Shown here piece after piece: positions 1 through 7,297 of a stretch of 13,441 bases of DNA. The notes under the pieces are model-generated. The model had not been told where the DNA came from. It did no database searches and saw only the letters and a program-made list of their open reading frames with translations. This DNA is from Candidatus Equimonas enterica. GTDB taxonomy: Bacteria; Bacteroidota; Bacteroidia; Bacteroidales; Bacteroidaceae. Where the stretch lies: contig JAGHRU010000231.1 of NCBI GenBank assembly GCA_018066225.1, positions 1 to 13,441 of the forward strand, written 5' to 3'. The position numbers were made by a program, and so were the translations under genes. Every line of letters starts with the position of its first letter. The first letter of the stretch is position 1.

Positions 1-8
1 ACGTCATA

Positions 9-947
9 TTGCCCAAGGAAAGTTTGGCAAAGAGGAAAAAAAGATGTAACTTTGCACGCATTAAAATACATCTCAACAGACCAAACGTTAGTGATACGTA
101 TTCCGTAGAAGAACTCAACGATCGCCTCATCGACCTCTCGTTTTCTGAAGACATCGGCGATGGCGACCACACTACCCTCTGCTGCATCCCCGCAGATGCC
201 ATGGGAAAAAGCCGATTGCTCGTCAAAGAAGAAGGCATCTTGGCTGGCGTACGCATCGCTCACGAAGTATTCCAACGCTTTGACCCCGCGCTCCAGATGG
301 AGGTCTTCATCGAAGATGGTGCTCATGTCAAGCCTGGCGATGTGGCGTTTGTCGTGACAGGCAAGGTGCAAAGCCTGCTTCAGACCGAGCGGTTGATGCT
401 CAACATCATGCAGCGCATGAGCGGCATCGCTACAATGACGGCGCGCTACCAGCAAGCACTCATCGATGCAGGTACCAAGACCCGTGTGCTCGACACCCGC
501 AAGACGACCCCCGGTATGCGCATGCTGGAAAAAGAAGCCATAAAGATTGGTGGCGGCATGAACCACCGCATCGGCCTCTTCGACATGATACTGCTCAAAG
601 ACAACCACATCGACTTCTGCGGCGGCATACACAACGCGGTGACCCGCGCCAAGGCCTACTGCCAAGCCCACGGCAAAGCACTGAAAATAGAAGTGGAAGT
701 GCGCAACTTCCAAGAACTAGAACAAGCACTGGCAGAAAGCCCCGACCGCATTATGTTTGACAACTTCACACCCGAAGACACAGCAAAGGCCGTGCGCATC
801 GTGGCAGGACGCTGCGAAACGGAGTCGAGCGGCGGCATCACCTACGACACCATGCTACCCTATGCCAAAGCAGGCGTCGATTTCATCTCCTTCGGCGCAC
901 TGACGCACTCGGTCAAGGGACTCGACATGAGTTTCAAGGCTTGCTGA
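9..947 (+). CDS. nadC: Nicotinate-nucleotide pyrophosphorylase (carboxylating), quinolinate phosphoribosyltransferase
   Basis: NadC converts quinolinate and PRPP to nicotinate mononucleotide, CO2 and pyrophosphate in cytosolic de novo NAD synthesis. Family hallmarks run the whole length: the N-terminal EDIGDGDHTT, QTERLMLNIMQRMSGIAT, the phosphate/substrate-binding RKTTPGMRMLEK, LLKDNHIDF, KIEVEVRN, MFDNFTPE, ESSGGI and the C-terminal SFGALTHSVKGLDMSF. The family normally begins just before the YSVEELNDRLIDL segment, around position 90-100. No ATG, GTG or TTG is in frame there; the only standard starts are TTG at 9 and TTG at 24. Both lie at or upstream of a good promoter (23-54), so the true start is unresolved. 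The coordinates here use the longest reading. The C69 gene follows 44 bases after the stop, on the same strand. The product call is very secure; the start is not. Confidence 0.95.
   Translation: MPKESLAKRKKRCNFARIKIHLNRPNVSDTYSVEELNDRLIDLSFSEDIGDGDHTTLCCIPADAMGKSRLLVKEEGILAGVRIAHEVFQRFDPALQMEVFIEDGAHVKPGDVAFVVTGKVQSLLQTERLMLNIMQRMSGIATMTARYQQALIDAGTKTRVLDTRKTTPGMRMLEKEAIKIGGGMNHRIGLFDMILLKDNHIDFCGGIHNAVTRAKAYCQAHGKALKIEVEVRNFQELEQALAESPDRIMFDNFTPEDTAKAVRIVAGRCETESSGGITYDTMLPYAKAGVDFISFGALTHSVKGLDMSFKAC
23..54 (+). promoter_or_regulatory. Bacteroidetes-type promoter for nadC
   Basis: A TTTG at 23-26 (-33 element) and TAACTTTG at 47-54 (-7 element) are separated by 20 bases, which matches the known Bacteroides sigma-ABfr consensus TTTG-N19-21-TAnnTTTG. 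Transcription should begin near position 58-61. If it is used, translation of nadC must start downstream of about position 60, which conflicts with the two available TTG codons. Confidence 0.75.
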
Positions 948-991
948 CAAAGACTGCACCACATCTCAAAACAACATCAACACTTCACAAT

Positions 992-2644
992 ATGAAACTA
1001 AAAGTGATGCTGCTCACGCTCTTTGCAGCAATGACCACCAGTGCAATGGCTTGCACCAATTTCCTCGTCGGCAAGAAAGCCTCCGCCGACGGCAGTGCCT
1101 TCATCTCTTACAGTGCCGATAGTTACGGTTTCTACGGCAAGATGCAACACTGGGCCGCAGGACGCCACGAAGCAGGTGCTATGCGCCGCATCTTCGACGG
1201 TGACTCGGGCAAATACCTCGGCGATATCCCCGAGGCAGCCGAGACTTACAGCGTAATTGGCCAAATCAACGAATATCAAGTGGCCATCACCGAGACGACC
1301 TTCGGCGGCCGTGAAGAGCTGTGGCGCAATCCCGGCATCATCGACTACACCACGCTGATGACCCTCGGCCTCCAACGCGCCAAGACAGCACGCGAAGCCA
1401 TCAAGGTCATGACAGAACTGGTGGCAAAATATGGTTACGCCAGCGAAGGCGAGAGTTTCTCCATCGCCGACCCCAACGAGGTTTGGGTGATGGAAATGAT
1501 AGGTAAAGGCGACGCAGGCAAAGACGCCGTATGGGTGGCCGTTCGCATTCCCGACGACTGCATCGCAGCACATGCCAACCAAAGCCGCATTCACCGCTTC
1601 GACCTCAAAGACAAGCAGAACGTACTCTACGCCAAAGATGTCATTACATTTGCTCGTCAGCAGGGCTATTTCAACGGCAAAGACGCAGACTTCGACTTTG
1701 CAGCCGCCTACGCTCCTGCCGACTTTTCGACTCAGCGTATCTGCGATGCCCGCGCATGGAGTTTCTTCAATAAGTTTGTCGATGGCATGGAGCGCTACCT
1801 GCCTTATGTCGATGGTAAGCACATCGGCGACCCAAATGTAGAGGTGATGCCGCTCTATTTCAAGCCTTCGCACAAACTCTCTGTGCTTGATGTGATGAAC
1901 GCTATGCGCGACCATTACGAAGGCACTCCCCTCGACATCACCCACGATGCAGGTGCAGGCATCTACGATGCGCCCTATCGCCCTACTCCACTGTTCTTTG
2001 AAGCCGATGGCAAGAAGTATTTCAACGAGCGCCCCATCTCGACCCAGCAGACGGCCTATACGGTAGTAGCCCAACTGCGCTCGTGGCTGCCCAACGCCAT
2101 TGGCGGCGTGCTCTGGTATGGCAACGACGACGCCAACATGGTGGCCTACACCCCCGTTTATTGCTGTGCCACGAGAGTGCCCGCTCCCTATCAAATGAAC
2201 GAAAAGCAGAACGCCACAACCTTCTCTTGGGAGTCCGCTTTCTGGGTATGCAACTGGGTGAGCAACATGACCTATCCACGCTATGCTCAGCTATTCCCAT
2301 CGGTAAAGGCCGTGCGTGACGAGTTGCAACAGAAATACCTCGACCACCAAAAGACCATCGAAGACCAAGCCGCAGCGCTCATTGCCCGTTACCCCGCAGA
2401 GGCCAAGGAACTACTAACGCAGCACACTTGCGACTGCGCCGACGACATGCTGGCACGCTGGAAACAACTCGGAGAATACCTCATCGTGAAATACAACGAC
2501 CAGGCCATCAAGCCCGAAAAGGACGGTGAATTTGAACTAACTCCCGAAGGCTTGCCCGTTGCACCAGAGCGTCCGGGATATAGCGATGCGTACAAGAAAG
2601 TTATCGCTCGTGAGACAGGCGAACGCTACGTCGTACCCGAATAA
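992..2644 (+). CDS. Exported C69-family dipeptidase (PepD-like, Ntn hydrolase)
   Basis: Predicted 550-residue secreted dipeptidase of peptidase family C69. The start at ATG 992 is chosen because it gives a clean signal peptide (MKLKVMLLTLFAAMTTSAMA) that ends just before Cys21; an upstream in-frame TTG at 941 would add 17 residues before it. Family knowledge: C69 enzymes are N-terminal nucleophile hydrolases using an exposed N-terminal Cys, and CTNFLVGKKASADGSAFISYSAD fits that start, including the DGS and YSAD segments. The cut would leave Cys21 as the nucleophile; a lipoprotein reading of the same Cys is possible but the lipobox is poor (AMAC). The gene lies 44 bases after nadC and 51 before the RSH gene with no obvious promoter of its own, so it is probably cotranscribed. 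The likely role is peptide breakdown in the periplasm or outside the cell. Confidence 0.9.
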   Translation: MKLKVMLLTLFAAMTTSAMACTNFLVGKKASADGSAFISYSADSYGFYGKMQHWAAGRHEAGAMRRIFDGDSGKYLGDIPEAAETYSVIGQINEYQVAITETTFGGREELWRNPGIIDYTTLMTLGLQRAKTAREAIKVMTELVAKYGYASEGESFSIADPNEVWVMEMIGKGDAGKDAVWVAVRIPDDCIAAHANQSRIHRFDLKDKQNVLYAKDVITFARQQGYFNGKDADFDFAAAYAPADFSTQRICDARAWSFFNKFVDGMERYLPYVDGKHIGDPNVEVMPLYFKPSHKLSVLDVMNAMRDHYEGTPLDITHDAGAGIYDAPYRPTPLFFEADGKKYFNERPISTQQTAYTVVAQLRSWLPNAIGGVLWYGNDDANMVAYTPVYCCATRVPAPYQMNEKQNATTFSWESAFWVCNWVSNMTYPRYAQLFPSVKAVRDELQQKYLDHQKTIEDQAAALIARYPAEAKELLTQHTCDCADDMLARWKQLGEYLIVKYNDQAIKPEKDGEFELTPEGLPVAPERPGYSDAYKKVIARETGERYVVPE

Positions 2645-2695
2645 AAACGACACGCGCCAACCACAACACGCCATCACCTCTGTCACTCACCTCTT

Positions 2696-4708
2696 ATGAC
2701 CGAACAGCAAAACACCTTTATAGATATGGCTGCCGCAGAAGCCTTCGGGCTGGACGCGGCAGCCATAGAAGCGCAGATTCGCACCCTTGCCAAAGAAGCC
2801 ATCGGCCTGCATGATTGGCAGCCTACACAGGAGGCCATAGCAGCATTCCAACGGGTCTATGCACTCGTGGCAGGACGGGGTGAGGAAACGCTGAAAACCG
2901 ATAACTTCCGCAATCTCCTCGTCAGCCAAGCCGGCGATATGCGCATCATCTTGCTGCTCATCGCCCAGTGCGTCGTGCTGATGCGTAGCGTGAAGGATAC
3001 GGCAGCCGTAGCCGAACAGCATCGCCTTGCCACAGAGGCGGCATCAATCTACGCTCCTTTGGCGCACAAATTGGGGTTGTATCAGTTGAAATCCGAACTG
3101 GAAGATCTTTCGCTCAAATATCTCGAACACGACGCGTACTACCTCATCAAGTCCTCTCTCAACGCTACCAAAGCCACACGCGAGGCATACATTGAGGCGT
3201 TTATTGCCCCTATCCGCCACATGCTCGACGAGGAAGGCCTTACCTATCACATCAAGGGACGCACCAAGAGCATACACTCCATCTGGCAGAAGATGAAGAA
3301 GCAGAAATGCGGCTTCGAAGGCGTCTATGACCTCTTTGCCATCCGCATCATTCTCGATGTGCCACTCAAACAAGAGAAAGCGCAGTGCTGGAAGGTCTTT
3401 TCCCTTATTACGGCCGAATACGAGTCGAATGTCAAGCGGCTCAGAGACTGGCTCACCGTGCCAAAACCCAACGGCTACGAGAGCCTGCATATTACGGTGA
3501 AAGGCCCCGAAGACAAATGGGTGGAAGTGCAGATACGCACCGAACGAATGGACGACATAGCAGAGCACGGCTTGGCCGCCCATTGGCGTTATAAGGGCGT
3601 CAAGGCCACGAATGGCGGTGTCGATGCTTGGCTCGCAGGCATCCGCGCAGCCCTTGAAACCAACGACGAACATCTGCTGACCGACAGCCTGTCCTCGGGG
3701 TTACAGCAAAATGATGTGTATATCTTCACGCCGCGTGGCGACCTCTTCCGCTTGCCGACAGGAGCGACCGTCCTCGACTTTGCCTATCACATCCACACCG
3801 CCGTAGGTAGCAAGTGCGTGGGCGCCGTCATCAATGGACGCAACGTTTCACTGCGTACACCATTGGAAAGCGGACAGACGGTAGAGATAAAGACCTCCAA
3901 TACCCAACGCCCTAAGTTGGAATGGCTCAGCATCGTCGTTTCGCCCCAAGCCAAAGCCAAGATACGCGCAGCGGTAAAGGAGCTGGAGACAAAAGATGGC
4001 GAGTTTGCCCGAGAATTGCTGGAACGTAAGATCAAAAACCGCAAATTGGAGTGGGACGAGACCATCATCAATCACCTCATCCACAAATCGGGCTACAAAG
4101 AAGCCACGGAGTTTTACAAAGCCATCGCTATGGAAGACTTGGACGCTGGCGAACTCGTGGAGCACTATGTAGAATTGGCCAATGAAGAACGCGATGAGAC
4201 GCCCAAGAATGTTATACGTTCGGCTGACGAATTTGTGCAGACTGCTGTGCCCTTTGCTGCCGAAGACGACATCATCACCATAGACCGCCAACTCAAAGGC
4301 ATCGACTTCCAAATGGCCCATTGTTGCAGTCCTGTCTATGGCGATAAGGTCTTCGGATTTGTCACTCGCGGTGGCGGCATCAAAATCCATCGCGATACCT
4401 GCCCCAACGCGGAGGCATTGAAAAAACGTTTCCCTTATCGCATCGTCAAAGCCCAATGGGCAGGCAATAAAGGGGAAACCACCGAAGTGACACTGCACAT
4501 TACGGGGCAGGACGACCTTGGCATTGTCAACAACGTTACCTCCATATTGAGCAAAGATGAGCACGTCATGCTACGCAGCATCAGCATCGACACCAGCGAC
4601 GGACTCTTCTTTGGTACGCTCACTATCCTCACCGAGGATACCACACGACTATCCACCATCATCAAGAAAATACGAACCGTGCCCGGCGTGAAAGCAGTAT
4701 CCCGCTAA
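2696..4708 (+). CDS. relA: RelA/SpoT-family (p)ppGpp synthetase with degenerate hydrolase domain
   Basis: Long RSH protein of 670 residues that makes the stringent-response alarmone from ATP and GTP/GDP. The synthetase region starts at GRTKSIHSIW (about residue 188) and continues through FEGVYDLFAIRI, PKPNGYESLH and VEVQIRTERMDDIAEHGLAAHWRYKG. A TGS domain follows from about residue 340 (DVYIFTPRGDLFRLPTGATV), then a helical region, a zinc-finger-like CC...H...C segment (Cys543, Cys544; CCSPVYGDKVFGF) and a C-terminal ACT domain from about residue 595. The N-terminal part is short, about 187 residues before the synthetase, and lacks an HD motif; where hydrolases read ADRTHNMRT this has AQCVVLMRS. 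It is therefore expected to be synthetase-only. Oddly, the loop before PKPNGY reads RLRD (248-251), closer to the RxKD of bifunctional enzymes than to the ExDD of classical RelA. Confidence 0.93.
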   Translation: MTEQQNTFIDMAAAEAFGLDAAAIEAQIRTLAKEAIGLHDWQPTQEAIAAFQRVYALVAGRGEETLKTDNFRNLLVSQAGDMRIILLLIAQCVVLMRSVKDTAAVAEQHRLATEAASIYAPLAHKLGLYQLKSELEDLSLKYLEHDAYYLIKSSLNATKATREAYIEAFIAPIRHMLDEEGLTYHIKGRTKSIHSIWQKMKKQKCGFEGVYDLFAIRIILDVPLKQEKAQCWKVFSLITAEYESNVKRLRDWLTVPKPNGYESLHITVKGPEDKWVEVQIRTERMDDIAEHGLAAHWRYKGVKATNGGVDAWLAGIRAALETNDEHLLTDSLSSGLQQNDVYIFTPRGDLFRLPTGATVLDFAYHIHTAVGSKCVGAVINGRNVSLRTPLESGQTVEIKTSNTQRPKLEWLSIVVSPQAKAKIRAAVKELETKDGEFARELLERKIKNRKLEWDETIINHLIHKSGYKEATEFYKAIAMEDLDAGELVEHYVELANEERDETPKNVIRSADEFVQTAVPFAAEDDIITIDRQLKGIDFQMAHCCSPVYGDKVFGFVTRGGGIKIHRDTCPNAEALKKRFPYRIVKAQWAGNKGETTEVTLHITGQDDLGIVNNVTSILSKDEHVMLRSISIDTSDGLFFGTLTILTEDTTRLSTIIKKIRTVPGVKAVSR

Positions 4709-5922
4709 TGCTCACAGCCCCACCCCACTTCCTTATGCGCAGACTTTGCCTTCTGATTGCCGCTTTCCTATGTCTTTGTGTCACGGCGCAAAAGCCTTTG
4801 AAGAACATTGCTGCTTTGCTCAAAGGCGGCAAGGCACAAGAGGCACTTACGGCCATTGAGCAATGTACGCACGACACGCTTTTAAGAGAGAAGCCTGTGC
4901 TCTATCAGTATGGCGTACAAGCCTGCCAGCAACTCTGCGACAAGGCGAACGAGCGGCTCTATCTCAAACAAAAAATCGACACAACCCAGTTGTTCTCTAC
5001 CATCTATGGGCTCTATGAATACGCCCTACGCACAGATAGTCTTGAACGCCACACCAGCCGCAAGCCAAAATATCATAAGACAAACATCGAACTGCTGACA
5101 AGTCATTATCCCAATCTGCGCGCAGCCTCTGCCTATTTCTTACAGCGCAAAGACTATGCTGCGGCACAGCACTACGCCAACCGCTACTTCGCTTTCATCC
5201 AAGACAGTATCTGGGACAGCAACACAATGCCAGCAGCTTTGGAGAAAGACCAGACGCTCGTGGCACGCTGTCACCTGCTGTCGTCGATGCAACTACGCGA
5301 CTATGCTTCTACATTCCTATATGCTGACTTGGCCTTACGCGACACTGCTTCACACAGCCTACTGACCCAGCAGTTGGTCATCGCCGCTGACAACATGGGC
5401 GACAGCCTTCGCGCCTATCACATCGCCCAAGATGGCCTTGCCGCGCACCCTGACAACAGTTTCTTCTACCGCCACATCACCCGATATATGTTGCGACACG
5501 ATGCGGTACAAGAGGCCTTGATGCTCACCGACTCACTACTATCGCTCGACAGCCTCAGTATAAGCCTTCACGAAGGCAAGGCAGCACTGCTCTTCCACCA
5601 TGAAGACTACGACGACTGCATCGCGGCAGCCAACACGCTACTACGCCTCACCCCTGCGCATGTCAGAGCCCATTACCTTATAGGAGCGTCCTATTGCAGA
5701 AAAGCGCAAAACATCAACCTACCCGACAACATCAAGAGCCGCGCTTACAAGAACGGCCACAAACAGCGGCAAACACTCTACGAGAAAGCGCGGACGCACA
5801 TGGAGACGTTTAGGCAGTTGAGCCCAGACAAAATCTCTGCATGGGGCCCTTATTTGTACACCATATACCTCCACTTAAATATGGGAAAAGAATTTGAAGA
5901 AATCAACCACTTGATAGAATAG
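4708..5922 (+). CDS. Exported tetratricopeptide-repeat protein
   Basis: 404-residue TPR protein of unknown specific role. The ATG at 4708 shares its A with the TAA stop of the RSH gene, so the two are probably translationally coupled. A second in-frame ATG at 4735 (MRRLCLLIAAFLCLCVTAQ) gives a more compact signal peptide with a likely cut after TAQ; this may be the true start. The mature part is helical with repeated A/L/Y spacing typical of TPRs, clearest in DNSFFYRHITRYMLRHDAVQEALMLTD and EDYDDCIAAANTLLRLTPAHVRAHYLIGASY. No catalytic motif is visible. Its place after the RSH gene suggests cotranscription, not necessarily a shared function. A scaffold or binding role outside the cytoplasm is the most that can be inferred. 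Confidence 0.85.
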   Translation: MLTAPPHFLMRRLCLLIAAFLCLCVTAQKPLKNIAALLKGGKAQEALTAIEQCTHDTLLREKPVLYQYGVQACQQLCDKANERLYLKQKIDTTQLFSTIYGLYEYALRTDSLERHTSRKPKYHKTNIELLTSHYPNLRAASAYFLQRKDYAAAQHYANRYFAFIQDSIWDSNTMPAALEKDQTLVARCHLLSSMQLRDYASTFLYADLALRDTASHSLLTQQLVIAADNMGDSLRAYHIAQDGLAAHPDNSFFYRHITRYMLRHDAVQEALMLTDSLLSLDSLSISLHEGKAALLFHHEDYDDCIAAANTLLRLTPAHVRAHYLIGASYCRKAQNINLPDNIKSRAYKNGHKQRQTLYEKARTHMETFRQLSPDKISAWGPYLYTIYLHLNMGKEFEEINHLIE

Positions 5923-5961
5923 CCCTCACACGGCATAGGGGCAAAAATGTAGTGGTAAATG

Positions 5962-5992
5962 TTGGCTAATTCAAATTAAATACGTAATTTTG
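5962..5992 (+). promoter_or_regulatory. Promoter for tRNA-Pro
   Basis: TAATTTTG at 5985-5992 matches the TAnnTTTG -7 element, with TTGG at 5962-5965 as a -33-like element 19 bases upstream. Transcription would start near 5998, just ahead of the tRNA at 6011. The bamD promoter has the same TTGG-N19-TAATTTTG layout. Confidence 0.7.
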
Positions 5993-6010
5993 CATCCGCA
6001 AACTGAAAAT

Positions 6011-6083
6011 CGGGGCGTAGCGCAGTTGGTAGCGCTCCTGGTTTGGGACCAGGAGGTCGCAGGTTCGAGTCCTGTCACCCCGA
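6011..6083 (+). tRNA. tRNA-Pro, anticodon TGG
   Basis: A complete 73-base tRNA without an encoded CCA end. The acceptor stem CGGGGCG pairs with CACCCCG, with one internal C-A mismatch, followed by discriminator A at 6083. The D arm contains AGCGCAGTTGGTAGCGCT. The anticodon stem CCTGG/CCAGG (6037-6041 and 6049-6053) encloses loop TTTGGGA, placing anticodon TGG at 6044-6046. The T arm is GCAGG TTCGAGT CCTGT. It has its own promoter and terminator and stands as a single-gene unit. Phage-derived sequence lies directly beyond its terminator, so it may have served as an integration site. Confidence 0.97.
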
Positions 6084-6087
6084 CATT

Positions 6088-6122
6088 AAAAGGAGTTACC
6101 TCACAAGAGGCAACTCCTTTTT
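6088..6122 (+). terminator. Rho-independent terminator of tRNA-Pro
   Basis: AAAAGGAGTT (6088-6097) pairs with AACTCCTTTT (6112-6121). After one A-C mismatch, CCTC/GAGG extends the stem around an ACAA loop, and the stem runs into a T tract. It begins five bases after the tRNA. The A-rich 5' side means it could also work on the other strand. Confidence 0.88.
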
Positions 6123-6123
6123 C

Positions 6124-7158
6124 TTATATACCATATTTGGGAGTCAGCGGACAACAATAGTTCAAAAAATAGACCGCACCTACAACCAGCACTACCTCCG
6201 CGCCGAATATAACTTCTGTCAGGCTTCGGCGCAGATGGCGGCCAAGTGGGAGGACTTCATGCAGGACGGCGACCGTTACAACCTCCAATACCGCACACAG
6301 CGCGACAATAGGGTGCGTCCTGCACACGCTGCGCTCGACCGTGTCACGCTTCCCATCACCGCCCCCTTCTGGCAGGACTATTTCCCACCCAACGGCTGGA
6401 ACTGCCGCTGCACCGTCGTACAGGTGCTCAAAGAAAAGTACCCCGTGACACCACACGACGAGGCAATGACGCTCGGAGAAGAAGCCACGGCTGGCGATAC
6501 GCGCGGTATCTTCCACTTCAACCCGGGTATAGAGCAGAAAGCCTTCCCAGACTACAATCCCTACACCATCAAACGATGCAGGGACTGCGATATAGCAAAG
6601 GGGAATTTGACGCTGGCATACATCCCAGACAATGGGTTATGTGCTGCGTGTAAACTATTACGTGCATGTGAAATAAAAAATGGGTGTAAGGAAGACAGTA
6701 TCTTTGGCAAACGATTGCTTATAAGTAATAACGCTGACCAAACCGAGGTACAAGAGAATATTCGTGCTGCTCGAAGCTTATTGAATTCATTCAGTGATAT
6801 GACAATAAAAGTTAGGGAGCACATTCTCGCCGATGGGAAACATAACCCCGAATATATTATAAACGATTTAATAGCGGACAGAAAAGGTATAAAGTCGCCG
6901 AAAGGCATATCAGCAGGGTTTAGGAAAGCAATTAAACAAGGATGTGAGGCTGTCGTTATCGATCTTGACATGAATATGAATGAAAAGCCTCTTGCCATCG
7001 GGGCAATAGCAAGATACATTGAATGGAGACATACAGACTTTGAAAATGGTATAATAAAAGAGTGCTATATCATTTATAAGGGGAAGGCTATTCGTATTAA
7101 CGATTCACATGTTGGCCGTGAAGCTATAGCAGAAGAAATAAAAAAATTAAGGCAGTGA
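6124..7158 (+). pseudogene. 5'-truncated phage Mu F-like minor head protein with C-terminal nuclease-toxin-like domain (MuF toxin remnant)
   Basis: The reading frame is open through the tRNA terminator, but phage-like sequence begins only around 6160 (VQKIDRTYNQHYLRAEYNF). The next part matches the conserved end of the Mu gpF/SPP1 gp7 head-morphogenesis family: LQYRTQRDNRVRPAHAALD, LPITAPFWQDYFPPNGWNCRC. A cysteine-rich linker follows (YTIKRCRDCD... LCAACKLLRAC). The last ~145 residues (from about 6720) resemble CdiA C-terminal/PBECR-type nuclease toxins: NPEYIINDLIADRKGIKSPK, then KAIKQGCEAVVIDLD. Family knowledge: temperate phages carry such MuF polymorphic toxins. The usual N-terminal half is absent, there is no promoter, and the first in-frame ATG (6235) lies inside the conserved domain, so I call it a broken gene. 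The toxin part is strikingly AT-rich. No immunity gene follows. The MuF call is strong; the exact toxin family is tentative. Confidence 0.8.
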
Positions 7159-7170
7159 AAATCACTGCCT
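7141..7170 (-). terminator. Rho-independent terminator on the minus strand at the toxin 3' end
   Basis: AGGCAGTGA and TCACTGCCT (7150-7158 and 7162-7170) form a perfect 9-bp stem with a three-base loop. Read on the minus strand, the hairpin is followed by TTAATTTTTT, a typical U tract. On the plus strand it overlaps the stop codon of the toxin remnant and lacks a T run, so it looks oriented for leftward transcripts. Confidence 0.65.
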
Positions 7171-7218
7171 ATAATTACAGCTCCACAGCTTGAAGTTATC
7201 GCGCCTTTTCGGGTAGCC
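7141..7218 (-). ncRNA. Putative small RNA transcription unit of about 75 nt
   Basis: A consensus-like minus-strand promoter (7224-7254) would start transcription near 7217. A hairpin with U tract lies 50-75 bases further on (7141-7170). No start codon gives a meaningful peptide between them, so any product would be a short RNA. Its 3' end overlaps, in antisense, the last codons of the MuF-toxin remnant. This is inferred only from paired signals; the promoter may instead be left over from a deleted phage gene. Confidence 0.3.
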
Positions 7219-7223
7219 GTGTG

Positions 7224-7254
7224 CAAAAGTACAAAAAAATCCGTTACTTCCAAA
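7224..7254 (-). promoter_or_regulatory. Minus-strand promoter overlapping the S24 operon terminator
   Basis: On the minus strand, TTTG (7251-7254) is followed after 19 bases by TACTTTTG (7224-7231), a full match to the Bacteroidetes TTTG/TAnnTTTG pattern. The -33 element falls in the loop of the terminator hairpin at 7233-7273. It points leftward, toward the 3' end of the toxin remnant. Confidence 0.5.
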
Positions 7255-7273
7255 CAAAGTAGCGGATTTTTTT
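7233..7273 (-). terminator. Strong bidirectional terminator between S24 operon and phage remnant
   Basis: AAAAAAATCCGTTACTT pairs with AAGTAGCGGATTTTTTT over 17 bp with a single T-G wobble and a short loop. A runs and T runs on both sides make it work in either direction. It would end the leftward bamD-to-S24 operon and any rightward transcript through the phage remnant. Confidence 0.8.
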
Positions 7274-7297
7274 CATTTTAAGCCCATTTTTCTCTGC

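Noticed and set aside
998..2194. 398-codon open frame on the minus strand
   Set aside because: It is antisense to the well-supported C69 dipeptidase, has no family-like motifs, and arises from GC-rich codon structure.
3044..4564. Long minus-strand open frames opposite the RSH gene (209 and 238 codons)
   Set aside because: Shadows of a gene with clear domains from end to end; no recognisable protein features.
5923..5950. GC-rich near-palindrome after the TPR gene as a terminator
   Set aside because: The stem is short and imperfect, and it is followed by A residues, not a T run on the plus strand.
6043..6123. TTG in the tRNA anticodon loop as start of the MuF gene
   Set aside because: It would translate through a tRNA and its terminator; the frame is open only by chance.
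6561..7019. 152-codon minus-strand frame antisense to the toxin domain, as a possible immunity protein
   Set aside because: It has no plausible protein pattern beyond hydrophobic antisense codons, and immunity genes lie downstream on the same strand.
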